DNA from: Clostridium sp.
GTDB taxonomy: Bacteria; Bacillota; Clostridia; Lachnospirales; Lachnospiraceae
Reading direction: 5' to 3'
DNA length: 64,000 nt
NCBI GenBank assembly: GCA_018377235.1
Contig: JAGZZT010000008.1
Span: 1-64,000, forward strand
Part shown: positions 36,147-45,120 of the stretch, piece after piece
How positions within the stretch are numbered: position 1 is the stretch's first letter
Layout of the letters: each line of letters begins with the position of its first letter
Notes under the pieces: generated by a model
What the model saw: only the letters and a program-made list of their open reading frames with translations
The model's database searches: none
What the model was told of the DNA's origin: nothing
Made by a program: the position numbers and the translations under genes

Positions 36147-37715
36147 TTACAGGTTATCTATTTTCAGCGGTATTATAACTGTTTCCGGACACCAATAGGT
36201 CGGAGCGTAAAGTCTGACCTTAACATATTCCTTACTGTCTCCCCCAAGCAGATAAAAACCTGTCATCACTGTGTCTGTCTGAACATCTCCGCTTTCCTCG
36301 GGGAATTCCGGCCAGCCCGTTTTAGCATAGGAAGAAAGAGCTTCTCCCTGGTCTATGAGCACAAAAGTAAGTCTGCGATCTGCCAGGTTGCATGAGGCTG
36401 AGGCTGAAACACGAAGGAGAACCTCTGCATCTATTCCTGATTCCTTCTGTTCTTCCTCTGTCCGCTGCTGTGCCGTCACCTGCAGAAGGCTAAGCTGTCC
36501 GTCACGAAAAGAAACCTTCTCTTCAAGGAACTTCGTTTCCCCAAAACGGGGGACTGGAATGCTTACAGTCTGAGATTCCTCCGCTCCTACCAGTCTGATT
36601 CCCTCCACTACCGCCTCAAGGCTCCCTCTCCGTCCTTCACCAGCTTCCTCAGGCAGCTCAAATACTGTCTGCATTCCCTGTATTCCACCTTGTCCTCCAG
36701 CCGCCGGCTCTTCCTGCCAAATGTAGGGATTCTCCCATAAGACAGAGCAGGCAGTCCTCTCTCTTCCAGATTCTGCCGGCCGATAGTACAGCTTCACCTT
36801 TTGAGGATTCACCTGATATCCCTGATCGGACCAGGTATAAAACTCTGCTGTAATCCTCTCTCCTTCCTGCCTGGCCCGCACAATCAAACCGTATCCGTCT
36901 CTCTCCTCCGCCCCTGACATCTCTTTTTCAAAATCTCTCCCTGAAATAAACTCTTTTGAAAGCACCTCCCCTGAAAGCTTCTGTTCTTCTCTAAGCGTTG
37001 GAGCCGCCTCCATCTCAAACGCCAAAGGCTTTTCAAAGCCAGGAAGATACAGATGGTATTCCCCCTCCGGCTCTCCCAGCCAGGAATACGGATCCTCCAT
37101 AAAATATCCAAAATTCATGATAAACTGGCCGGATGGCAGTCTTGACAGGCTGGATGACTTTTGAGTTAATCTATTGGGAGCGTATTGGACTTGTTCTACA
37201 TTCTTTCCTTCCATCCGCACTGGTTCTGTCCGCTCCGTATCATTGATCAGCTCCAGATAATGGCTGTACCCGTAATATATCTCCTGTCCTGCTTCCCCTG
37301 TCTCTTCTATTTTGAAATAAGCCGGATTATGTCCTATCTCCCTCAGGGCAGTCTCCTTATCCGCCTCCTCCACAGAATAGTCGGTAATCACTGCTGTAAA
37401 CCAAAATTTTCCTTCCTGCTGCGCTGCAAATACCAGATCTGCCCTGGCCAGTTCTGACTCTGTAAAAGGGGTCTCCTGTTCTGCCAGCTGGTACACTCTG
37501 GGGCTCCCTGCCTCTATCACTCCGAAACCATCGGCAAATTGACGTTTTTCTTCTATCTTTCCCTTCTTATCGCGCTCTTCCTTCTCCCTTTCTTCACAGG
37601 CTGCATACCCTATCTGGTTCTGTCCTGTTTCCGAACATTCCTCCTGTTTCTGCAGAGCACACCCGCACAGCAGAACTGCCGCTGCTGCACAGCAGAACAA
37701 TTGCCTTTTTTTCAT
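36147..37715 (-). CDS. Large predicted lipoprotein of unknown function
   Basis: A 522-residue exported protein. The N-terminus MKKRQLFCCAAAAVLLCGCALQ has a hydrophobic core and a Cys lipobox (LLCGC). A highly charged linker with a Glu/Lys-rich stretch follows, then a long, probably beta-rich, region without a motif I recognise. It may be a surface or sensor lipoprotein. I chose ATG 37715 because GGGAGG lies 7 nt upstream; the longer frame to 37769 adds a charged stretch with no site. It is divergent from the MATE gene. Confidence 0.7.
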   Translation of the reverse strand: MKKRQLFCCAAAAVLLCGCALQKQEECSETGQNQIGYAACEEREKEERDKKGKIEEKRQFADGFGVIEAGSPRVYQLAEQETPFTESELARADLVFAAQQEGKFWFTAVITDYSVEEADKETALREIGHNPAYFKIEETGEAGQEIYYGYSHYLELINDTERTEPVRMEGKNVEQVQYAPNRLTQKSSSLSRLPSGQFIMNFGYFMEDPYSWLGEPEGEYHLYLPGFEKPLAFEMEAAPTLREEQKLSGEVLSKEFISGRDFEKEMSGAEERDGYGLIVRARQEGERITAEFYTWSDQGYQVNPQKVKLYYRPAESGRERTACSVLWENPYIWQEEPAAGGQGGIQGMQTVFELPEEAGEGRRGSLEAVVEGIRLVGAEESQTVSIPVPRFGETKFLEEKVSFRDGQLSLLQVTAQQRTEEEQKESGIDAEVLLRVSASASCNLADRRLTFVLIDQGEALSSYAKTGWPEFPEESGDVQTDTVMTGFYLLGGDSKEYVKVRLYAPTYWCPETVIIPLKIDNL

Positions 37716-37860
37716 AATTACGCCTCCCTTCTTCTGTCTTTTCTTCTCCGGTACTGGATCCCGTGACAATTTGTAACTATTTGATATTTTATATTATATC
37801 AGATATTTCTTCTGATTTATTTAATATATTTTTTACATTTTTCTTTCTATTTTTCGCCAG

Positions 37861-37889
37861 TTGCAATCTGCCTCCTCTTCTATTAAAAT
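37861..37889 (+). promoter_or_regulatory. Probable promoter of the MATE exporter gene
   Basis: TTGCAA (37861-37866), a 17-bp spacer and TAAAAT (37884-37889), about 60 bp before the start codon. Confidence 0.5.
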
Positions 37890-37951
37890 AGGTACTGGAT
37901 TTTTATACTATTTTATTACTTAATATTCTAATGAAACGAAGGTGATATTTC

Positions 37952-39319
37952 ATGAAACAGGCTGTTCCGGTTTCCGTTAAAAAGCCACATCTGTACTCCA
38001 GCCATCAGCTGATTGCCCTGATACTTCCTCTGATCTGTGAGCAGATATTTACTTCTTTTATGGGAACTGTGGATTCTATGATGGTCAGCAATGTAAGTGA
38101 AGCTGCAATCTCCGCCGTATCTCTGGTGGACTCCATTAATATTTTAGTGATTCAGGCCTTTTATGCCCTGGCCTCGGGAGGCGCTATTGTCTGTGCCAAC
38201 TATCTGGGTCAAAAACGGCAGGAGCAGGCGGAACGCTCTGCCAATCAGCTGCTTTTTATTATTCTGGCCATCTCTCTGGCTGTGCTGGCTGTCTGCCAGC
38301 TGTTTCGGGAACCTCTTCTCCGACTGATTTTCGGTTCTGTGGAGCAGAATGTCATGGACGCCGCCATGGTGTACTTTTTCTACACCTCTCTGTCCTTCCC
38401 CTTTATTGCTCTCTTTGATTCCGGATCAGCCGTTTTCCGGGCGCAGAATAACAGCCGCCTCCCCATGGCGGTTACCGTATCTACCAACCTGATGAATATT
38501 GCAGGAAACGCCATCTTAATCTGGGGCTTTAACCTGGGGGTAGCCGGAGCTGCTGTTTCTACCCTGATTTCCCGTATTGCTGCAGCACTTCTGGTACTTC
38601 TTTTCCTGCGCAGAAAGTCAGGAGAACTGCGGATCGGAAACTTTATCTTCCTGAAGCCAGATGCCCGTCTCATTAAAAATATCCTGCGGATCGGCATTCC
38701 CTCTGGTGTAGAAAACGGTATGTTCCAGTTCGGAAAGCTGGCCATCCAGTCCACTGTTTCTACTCTTGGGACAACTGCTATCGCGGCTCAGGCTATGACA
38801 AATATTATGGAAAACTTTAACGGAATTGCCGGAATCGGCATTGGCATCGGTATGATGACGGTAGTGGGACAGTGTCTGGGCGCAGGCCGTCCGGATGAAG
38901 CCCGCTACTACATTAAAAAACTGAGTCTTGCCGCAGAGCTTGTTGTATTCGGAAGCTGTATTCTTATTTTCCTTCTGGCGGGCCCTATCACCCGTCTGGC
39001 AGGCCTCACAAGAGAAAGCGCTTCTCTCTGCCTGTTTATGATCAGCTGGATTACCATTATAAAGCCTCTTGTGTGGACTGCGGCTTTTATTCCAGGATAT
39101 GGACTGCGGGCAGCGGGAGATGTGAAATTTTCCATGATTCTCTCCTGCCTCTCTATGTGGATCTGCCGTGTCAGCCTCTGTATCTACCTCATCCGTTCCT
39201 GCGGATTTGGCCCTATTGCTGTCTGGATCGGCATGTTTACTGACTGGACAGTGCGAGGCCTGCTCTTTATTTGTCGGTTCAGAAGCGGAAAATGGTTAAA
39301 CCACCAGGTAACAGATTAA
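37952..39319 (+). CDS. MATE family multidrug/cation exporter
   Basis: A 455-residue membrane protein with about 12 hydrophobic segments and the MATE beginning LILPLICEQIFTSFMGTVDSMMVS, followed by ALASGGAIVCANYLGQKRQEQAE. Such proteins export drugs or metabolites using a Na+ or H+ gradient. The substrate is unknown. GAAGGTGATATTTC precedes ATG 37952. It lies 69 bp upstream of adenine deaminase on the same strand; co-transcription is possible. Confidence 0.92.
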   Translation: MKQAVPVSVKKPHLYSSHQLIALILPLICEQIFTSFMGTVDSMMVSNVSEAAISAVSLVDSINILVIQAFYALASGGAIVCANYLGQKRQEQAERSANQLLFIILAISLAVLAVCQLFREPLLRLIFGSVEQNVMDAAMVYFFYTSLSFPFIALFDSGSAVFRAQNNSRLPMAVTVSTNLMNIAGNAILIWGFNLGVAGAAVSTLISRIAAALLVLLFLRRKSGELRIGNFIFLKPDARLIKNILRIGIPSGVENGMFQFGKLAIQSTVSTLGTTAIAAQAMTNIMENFNGIAGIGIGIGMMTVVGQCLGAGRPDEARYYIKKLSLAAELVVFGSCILIFLLAGPITRLAGLTRESASLCLFMISWITIIKPLVWTAAFIPGYGLRAAGDVKFSMILSCLSMWICRVSLCIYLIRSCGFGPIAVWIGMFTDWTVRGLLFICRFRSGKWLNHQVTD

Positions 39320-39388
39320 GAAACTGAAAAAATCAATCACTTAATGATTCTCAATCATTTCAGCAGCTAAAAGCTAAAAGGAGGCACT

Positions 39389-41164
39389 ATGTACGCAAAA
39401 AAAGAAAAAGATCGTTCCCGGCTGATGAAGGCAGCTCTGCAGGAGATTCCCTGCGATCTGACTGTTTCCAACGTCCGCTATCTGAATATCTTCACCGGCG
39501 AAATCTATCCGGCTCAGGTCGATATTTTAGACGGAGTAGTAGTCCGCGTCCGCGAGGAGGGACAGAAAACGCTCTGCCCTTCCAGAGAAATTTATGATGG
39601 AAAGGGCGCTTACTTGATTCCAGGCTTTATCGATGTCCACATGCATGTGGAGAGCACCATGATGATTCCGGAGCAGTTAAGCCGGGCTATTCTCCCCTGG
39701 GGAACTACCACCATCTGCACAGATCCACACGAAATCGGAAATGTCATGGGCATTGAGGGCGTAGAATTTATGCTGGAAAACGCGAAGAAGTCTGCTCTCC
39801 GTCAGTATGTTCTGGCTCCCTCCTGCGTGCCGGCAGTCCCAGGCCTGGAAAGCAGCGGCGCTTCTTTTGAAGCCCCTGAGATCCGCGCGCTTCTGGAAAA
39901 AGAAGGCGTTATCGGCATCGCCGAGATCATGGACTTTGTGGGCGTTTACAAGGACAGCCCCAGAATGCATTCAATTATCGATGAAGGCCTTAAAAAGAAT
40001 GCCTTCCTTCAGGGCCATGCTCCTACTGTCACAGGTAAAGAACTGTGTGCCTACCGTCTGGGAGGGCCTGAAAGCGATCACGAGAGCCAGAGTGCGGCGG
40101 AAGTACGCGAAAAGCTCCGCCTGGGAATGCATGTCAATGTAAGGGGAAGCTCCCTGTGCGATGTAGTTCCTGAACTGATCCGCGGTCTCGACGGCCATAG
40201 GTGGTACGATCACGTTTCCTTCTGTACAGACGATGTCCATGCCAGTGATCTGCTGACTGACGGCCATGTAAACCGAGTGGTAAAGAGGGCTGTAGCCGCT
40301 GGAATGAGTTCCTTAGACGCCATTAAATGCGCTACCTTAAACGCGGCCAGAGAACTTGGCATTCAAGATCTGGGGGCTGTGGCTCCCGGCTACATAGCTG
40401 ATTTCCAGCTGGTTCGCCGTCTGGATGGAAGCCAGCCAGAGGCTGTCTTTACAGAAGGAAAGAAGGTCGCTGAAAACGGTGTTTATACAGGATGCGATAC
40501 AGAACCTGTAGCTTCTTCCTTTATAAACACAGTAAATATTCCTCAGATTTCCTCTGAGGCTGACTTTGTTCTCACAGTTCCTGAAAATTATGGAAAGGAT
40601 ACTATCAAAGTAAATGTGATGGTTCCGTCAGCCGACAAAATCCTGCGGACCGTACGCCCGGTAAGCCTTCCTGTCAAAGACGGAGCCGTATCGCTGGAAG
40701 GTTATGCAGATCTCCAGTTTGTAAGCGTTGTAAACCGGTACGGGAACGGAAAACAGGTGATCGGCGTGTTTGAAAATTTCGGTCTCCGCGAAGGCGCTTT
40801 CGCTACCACCATCACCCATGACAGCCATAATCTGCTGGTAGTTTACCGTGATCCGAAAAGCGCCATGAAGGCAGTTCAGGCTCTGCAGGCCTGCGGCGGC
40901 GGTATCTGCGCAGTGAAAGACGGAAAGGCCGACCTTCTGGAGCTTCCTGTAGCCGGCCTAATGTCTAATCTTTCTTGTCACGAAATGGCAGAACGGATTG
41001 AAGCTGTTCAGAAAGCTGTTCAGGCTGTCACTACGCCAGAGACATCCCTGCTGGGAGCTTCTATTATGTCATTAACAGCCCTGCCTGGCGTGACAATTAC
41101 TGATTTCGGTCTGGTAGATGGAATCAGCCAGACTCTTCTTCCTGTTTTCCCATCGGAAAGCTAA
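39389..41164 (+). CDS. ade: Adenine deaminase
   Basis: Converts adenine to hypoxanthine and ammonia in purine salvage. It has 591 residues of the amidohydrolase superfamily. The metal motif PGFIDVHMHVESTMM (HxH), EIAEIMDF, the LQGHAPTVTG His and the TDDVHASDLL Asp are in place, as in the Bacillus enzyme. A C-terminal domain with GVTITDFGLVDG ends the protein. AAAGGAGG lies 6 nt before ATG 39389. A hairpin terminator follows. No purine riboswitch was seen in the short upstream gap. Confidence 0.95.
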   Translation: MYAKKEKDRSRLMKAALQEIPCDLTVSNVRYLNIFTGEIYPAQVDILDGVVVRVREEGQKTLCPSREIYDGKGAYLIPGFIDVHMHVESTMMIPEQLSRAILPWGTTTICTDPHEIGNVMGIEGVEFMLENAKKSALRQYVLAPSCVPAVPGLESSGASFEAPEIRALLEKEGVIGIAEIMDFVGVYKDSPRMHSIIDEGLKKNAFLQGHAPTVTGKELCAYRLGGPESDHESQSAAEVREKLRLGMHVNVRGSSLCDVVPELIRGLDGHRWYDHVSFCTDDVHASDLLTDGHVNRVVKRAVAAGMSSLDAIKCATLNAARELGIQDLGAVAPGYIADFQLVRRLDGSQPEAVFTEGKKVAENGVYTGCDTEPVASSFINTVNIPQISSEADFVLTVPENYGKDTIKVNVMVPSADKILRTVRPVSLPVKDGAVSLEGYADLQFVSVVNRYGNGKQVIGVFENFGLREGAFATTITHDSHNLLVVYRDPKSAMKAVQALQACGGGICAVKDGKADLLELPVAGLMSNLSCHEMAERIEAVQKAVQAVTTPETSLLGASIMSLTALPGVTITDFGLVDGISQTLLPVFPSES

Positions 41165-41182
41165 ATGCACATTTGATTTATC

Positions 41183-41230
41183 AATGTCAGTGTACAGAGG
41201 AACATCTGCCCTTTGTACACTGGCATTTTT
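41183..41230 (+). terminator. Terminator of ade
   Basis: AATGTCAGTGTACA (41183-41196) pairs with TGTACACTGGCATT (41214-41227, one G-U) and is followed by Ts. Confidence 0.9.
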
Positions 41231-41371
41231 CCTTACAAAACGAAAACATTTGCAATGGGTTATTAGAATATCTGCTCTGTTCTCATGTAATTCCAAGCCG
41301 ATGTTTTCGTTTTTTTGTACAATTCAATTCTTTTGTAATTCTTTTTTATCGCTCTTTTTCACAATTTTCAG

Positions 41372-41400
41372 TTGACATCTGTCTGCAGCTATGGTAATAT
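41372..41400 (+). promoter_or_regulatory. Promoter of the acyl-CoA dehydrogenase fusion operon
   Basis: TTGACA (41372-41377), a 17-bp spacer and TAATAT (41395-41400). The leader carries tandem hexamers that may be an operator. Confidence 0.7.
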
Positions 41401-41417
41401 CTTTAATATAAAAATGA

Positions 41418-41435
41418 TTATTGTTATTGTTATTA
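41418..41435. repeat. Tandem TTATTG hexamers just after the promoter
   Basis: TTATTG, TTATTG and TTATTA in direct tandem, about 18-35 bp after the -10, inside an AT-rich stretch. The placement suits a repressor operator. It only loosely resembles Fur or PerR sites. Confidence 0.4.
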
Positions 41436-41474
41436 ATTTATTATGATTGTTTGATTTGAAAGGAGGATTCACCT

Positions 41475-43385
41475 ATGCTGTTTCATACTACTGCTGAACA
41501 CGAAGCTCTTCGTGCCAAAATCCGCGCCTTCGCTGAAGAAGAGGTAAAGCCCCACGCATTTCTTATGGATAAGGAAAACCGTTTTCCAGACGAAGCGGTT
41601 AAAAAATTAGGCGAGATGGGTCTCATGGGAATCCCATATCCGAAGGAATACGGAGGCGCTGGGCTGGATGTGATCAGCTATGCCATCGCTGTGGAAGAGC
41701 TTTCCCGCGTAGACGGAGGCACAGGCGTGATTCTCTCCGCCCACGTTTCCCTGGGCTCCTGGCCTATTTTTGCCTTCGGTACTGAAGAGCAGAAGAAAAA
41801 ATATCTGGTTCCCCTCTGCAGGGGAGAGAAAATCGGAGCCTTCGGCCTGACAGAGCCAAATGCTGGTTCCGATGCCGGCGGCACCGAGACAACTGCCATC
41901 GACAAGGGAGATCATTATCTGTTAAACGGCGGAAAGATTTTCATTACCAACGCCCCCAAGGCCGACACCTATGTGGTATTCGCCGTAACGACTCCCGATA
42001 TCGGAACACGCGGCATTTCTGCTTTTATTGTAGAAAAGGGCTGGAAGGGATTCACCTTCGGAGATCACTACGACAAAATGGGAATCCGCTCTTCCTCCAC
42101 CGCCGAGCTGATTTTTAACAATGTGAAGGTTCCAAAGGAAAATCTTCTTGGGAAAGAGGGACAGGGATTTAAGATTGCCATGGCTACTCTGGACGGAGGC
42201 CGCATCGGAATTGCCTCCCAGGCTCTGGGAATCGCACAGGGAGCCTATGAGAGCGCTCTTGACTATGCTAAGGAGCGCGTTCAGTTCGGAAAACCGATTG
42301 GCTTTAACCAGGCAATCGGCTTCAAACTGGCTGACATGGCCACCAAGCTGCGCTGCGCCAGATTCCTGGTCTACTCCAGTGCAGAGTTAAAGGAGCACCA
42401 CGAGCCCTATGGCATGGAATCTGCCATGGCTAAGATGTATGCCTCCGATATTGCCCTTGAAGTGACAAACGATGCCGTTCAGATTTTCGGAGGAACTGGC
42501 TTCTTAAAGGGAATGGATGTAGAGCGTATGTACCGCGATGCTAAGATTACCACCATCTATGAGGGAACCAATGAGATCCAGAGAGTCGTTATTTCTTCCG
42601 CTCTTCTGGGTAAACCGCCGAAGGATGCGTCCGGTTCCTCCAGCCGTCCAAAAAAGCCTGCCCCTGTCACAGGAATCAGAAAACGCCACATGATCATAGA
42701 GGGAAGTCCGAAGGAACAGGCAGCAGAACTGGCAGCTCTTTTGAGAAAAGATGGATATGACTTTACTGTCGGTATTCCGATGGACACTCCTATTATACAG
42801 GCAGAGCGCGTTGTCAGTGCAGGTCAGGGTATTGGTGAAAAAGAAAACATGAAACTCATCGAACAGCTGGCTAAGGCGGCAGGAGCTGCAGTCGGTTCCT
42901 CCCGTCCGGTAGCAGAAACTTTAAAATATGTTCCGCTGAACCGCTATGTAGGTATGTCCGGCCAGAAATTTACAGGAAATCTCTACATTGCCTGCGGTAT
43001 TTCAGGCGCTGTCCAGCACTTGAAAGGAATCAAGGACGCCTCCACAATCGTGGCAATTAATACTAATGGAAACGCCCCAATCTTTAAAAACTGCGACTAT
43101 GGAATCGTGGGAGATGTGAAGGAAATTCTTCCTCTGCTGGCCAAAGAGCTGGGTCTGGAAGAAAAGAAGCCCGCTCCCCCTATGGTTAAAATCAAGAGGC
43201 CTCTGCCTCCGAAGCCAGAACCAATCGGAAAGCGCTATGTCTGCGGCGGCTGCGGATACGAATATGTTCCGGAGCTGGGCGATGAGGACGGCGATATCGC
43301 TCCTGGAACTCTGTTTGAAAAGCTTCCGGAAGACTGGGTCTGCCCAGAATGTGCAGAATCAAAAGAAATGTTTATCGAGGCATAA
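41475..43385 (+). CDS. Acyl-CoA dehydrogenase fused to ETF-alpha FAD domain and rubredoxin
   Basis: A 636-residue three-part redox protein. Residues 1-380 form a complete acyl-CoA dehydrogenase with the flavin/substrate motif [10 protein letters not shown] and catalytic Glu363 in [10 protein letters not shown]. Residues 403-560 match the C-terminal FAD-binding domain of electron-transfer flavoprotein alpha ([48 protein letters not shown]). The ETF-alpha N-terminal domain and any ETF-beta gene are absent. Residues 588-636 are a rubredoxin with Cys590, 593, 623 and 626. Electrons could pass from acyl-CoA through two FADs to the iron centre within one chain. The next gene, a flavodiiron protein, is a natural acceptor. 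AAAGGAGG precedes ATG 41475. Confidence 0.93.
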   Translation: MLFHTTAEHEALRAKIRAFAEEEVKPHAFLMDKENRFPDEAVKKLGEMGLMGIPYPKEYGGAGLDVISYAIAVEELSRVDGGTGVILSAHVSLGSWPIFAFGTEEQKKKYLVPLCRGEKIGAFGLTEPNAGSDAGGTETTAIDKGDHYLLNGGKIFITNAPKADTYVVFAVTTPDIGTRGISAFIVEKGWKGFTFGDHYDKMGIRSSSTAELIFNNVKVPKENLLGKEGQGFKIAMATLDGGRIGIASQALGIAQGAYESALDYAKERVQFGKPIGFNQAIGFKLADMATKLRCARFLVYSSAELKEHHEPYGMESAMAKMYASDIALEVTNDAVQIFGGTGFLKGMDVERMYRDAKITTIYEGTNEIQRVVISSALLGKPPKDASGSSSRPKKPAPVTGIRKRHMIIEGSPKEQAAELAALLRKDGYDFTVGIPMDTPIIQAERVVSAGQGIGEKENMKLIEQLAKAAGAAVGSSRPVAETLKYVPLNRYVGMSGQKFTGNLYIACGISGAVQHLKGIKDASTIVAINTNGNAPIFKNCDYGIVGDVKEILPLLAKELGLEEKKPAPPMVKIKRPLPPKPEPIGKRYVCGGCGYEYVPELGDEDGDIAPGTLFEKLPEDWVCPECAESKEMFIEA

Positions 43386-43403
43386 GGCAAAGGAGGTAAG
43401 ATT

Positions 43404-44624
43404 ATGTACTGTGTACGCAAGGTTACAGATGATATCTACTGGGTAGGAGCCAACGAGCACCGCCTTCATCTGTTTGAAAATATTCACCCAATCCCAAGAG
43501 GCGTTTCCTATAACGCATACCTTCTCTTAGATGAGAAGACTGCCCTGTTTGATACAGTAGACTGGGCAGCCTGCCGCCAGCTTCTGGAAAATCTGGATCA
43601 CCTGTTAGACGGACGCTCTCTGGATTATCTGGTTATCAACCACATGGAGCCGGATCACGGTGCCTCCATCGAAGAGGTGCTGCTGCGCTACCCGGATGTA
43701 ACCATCATCAGCACAGAGAAATCATTCATGCTGATGCGCCAGTTCGGCTTTGCCGTTGATTCTCATCCTCTCATGGAGGTGAAGGAAGGCGATTCTATCT
43801 CATTTGGAAAACATAACATTCAGTTTATTGCAGCCCCTATGGTACACTGGCCTGAAGTCATGGTTTCCTTTGACTCGACAGACGGAGTTCTCTTCTCCGC
43901 CGATGCCTTCGGCTCCTTCGGAGCTTTAGACGGAAAGCTCTTTGCTGATGAGGTCAACTTCGACCGTGACTGGATTGACGATGCCCGCCGCTACCTGTCA
44001 AATATTGTTGGAAAATACGGCCCGCATATTCAGCTTCTGTTAAAAAAAGCTTCTGGAATCTTAGAGCAGATTCACTACATCTGTCCTCTCCACGGACCTG
44101 TATGGAGAAAGGATTTAGGCTACTTTATCGATAAATATGATAAATGGAGCCGCTATGAGCCGGAAGAAAAGGGCGTTATGATTGCATACGCTTCCATGTA
44201 CGGCAATACAGAAGCTGCCGCTCAGGCTCTGGCATCCCGTCTCTGTGAAAGAGGATGCACCAATGTGTGGATGTACGATGTGTCAAACACCCACATCTCA
44301 CAGCTGATTTCTGAGTCCTTCCGTTTAAGCCATATTGTGCTGGCATCTGTTACCTACAATCTGGGTATCTACCCGGTGATGCACAATTATCTGATGGATA
44401 TGAAGGCATTAAATCTCCAGAACCGTACCTTCGCCATCATTGAAAATGGTTCCTGGGCCTGCAAATCCGGCGATCTGATGCAGAAATTCATCAATGAGGA
44501 GTTAAAAAATATGACGGTTCTGAATGAACGCTTATCCTTAGCCTCCTCCCTGCTGCCAGATAAGGCTGCAGAGCTGGATATGCTGGCAGACGCTATCGCC
44601 GAGTCTGTAAAGGCTGCTAAATAA
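43404..44624 (+). CDS. fprA: Flavodiiron protein (FprA family, A-type flavoprotein)
   Basis: Reduces O2 to water (or NO to N2O) using electrons from rubredoxin. It has 406 residues. The N-terminal metallo-beta-lactamase-like domain carries a full di-iron ligand set: His80, Glu82, Asp84, His85, His148, Asp167 and His230. The C-terminal flavodoxin domain starts with MIAYASMYGNTEAAA (259-273) and would hold FMN. It is a class A protein without its own rubredoxin; that domain is on the protein encoded 18 bp upstream in the same operon. AAAGGAGG lies 8 nt before ATG 43404. Confidence 0.95.
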   Translation: MYCVRKVTDDIYWVGANEHRLHLFENIHPIPRGVSYNAYLLLDEKTALFDTVDWAACRQLLENLDHLLDGRSLDYLVINHMEPDHGASIEEVLLRYPDVTIISTEKSFMLMRQFGFAVDSHPLMEVKEGDSISFGKHNIQFIAAPMVHWPEVMVSFDSTDGVLFSADAFGSFGALDGKLFADEVNFDRDWIDDARRYLSNIVGKYGPHIQLLLKKASGILEQIHYICPLHGPVWRKDLGYFIDKYDKWSRYEPEEKGVMIAYASMYGNTEAAAQALASRLCERGCTNVWMYDVSNTHISQLISESFRLSHIVLASVTYNLGIYPVMHNYLMDMKALNLQNRTFAIIENGSWACKSGDLMQKFINEELKNMTVLNERLSLASSLLPDKAAELDMLADAIAESVKAAK

Positions 44625-44639
44625 ATACTTTCCTGCATG

Positions 44640-44684
44640 GAAATCCGCAGATTGGGATTTTTCCCTCCTGCGGATTTCTTTTTT
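44640..44684 (+). terminator. Terminator of the fusion-fprA operon
   Basis: GAAATCCGCAG (44640-44650) pairs exactly with CTGCGGATTTC (44668-44678), followed by TTTTTT. Confidence 0.95.
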
Positions 44685-44770
44685 CACAATATATTCCTCC
44701 GTTTTTCCCTCTTGTTCCAATTTATCCTCTCCACCAGCGGAAAAACTGCCGTTTTCCATGTATTTATCAG

Positions 44771-44799
44771 TTGAATATTATCCTTATATTGATTATAAT
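44771..44799 (+). promoter_or_regulatory. Promoter of the small membrane protein gene
   Basis: TTGAAT (44771-44776), a 17-bp spacer and TATAAT (44794-44799), 26 bp ahead of the start codon. Confidence 0.75.
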
Positions 44800-44825
44800 T
44801 AACTATAACGGAGGTGCAGTACACA

Positions 44826-44981
44826 ATGAAAGATATGAAAACAATCATAATTACAATTCTGTGCGGCGTAATCGCCGGCCTGGCCTTTATTCTGAAAAAG
44901 CAGCAGGATATCCAGATGGTTCTTGCGCTCAGTCACCGGGAACTGGAAAGCTGGCTGGATGAGGGAAAACGGGTCAAGTAG
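44826..44981 (+). CDS. Small single-pass membrane protein, 51 residues, unknown
   Basis: It reads MKDMKTIIITILCGVIAGLA, continues through FILKKQQDIQMVLALSHREL and ends ESWLDEGKRVK. An N-terminal hydrophobic helix (about 5-22) is followed by a short amphipathic tail. GGAGG lies 11 nt upstream, a bit long. It has its own near-consensus promoter and a terminator just after. The family is not recognised; it could be a small regulatory membrane protein or a toxin-like peptide. An overlapping frame at 44771 starts in the promoter and is a shadow. Confidence 0.5.
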   Translation: MKDMKTIIITILCGVIAGLAFILKKQQDIQMVLALSHRELESWLDEGKRVK

Positions 44982-45030
44982 GAACAGAACATACACAGGA
45001 CAAACAATTATGATAAAAACGCAGCGGAAA

Positions 45031-45070
45031 AGCAGGCACAGACTGTTTTAGGACAGTCTCTATGTCTGCT
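45031..45070. terminator. Terminator shared by the small ORF and ggt
   Basis: AGCAG-CACAGACTGT pairs with ACAGTCT-TGTCTGCT with small bulges, and there are A/T tails on both sides. It lies between convergent genes. Confidence 0.75.
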
Positions 45071-45120
45071 TATTTTCCGTGTGTCTATTTTATCTGATTC
45101 CGGGAAGTTTTCTCTTCATA

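Noticed and set aside
39320..39388. Purine riboswitch ahead of adenine deaminase
   Set aside because: The gap is only 69 bp and has none of the three-way junction sequences of purine riboswitches.
44771..44962. 63-codon frame overlapping the small membrane ORF
   Set aside because: It starts inside the -35 of the promoter and its frame has low complexity; the 51-codon frame has the ribosome site and hydrophobic helix.
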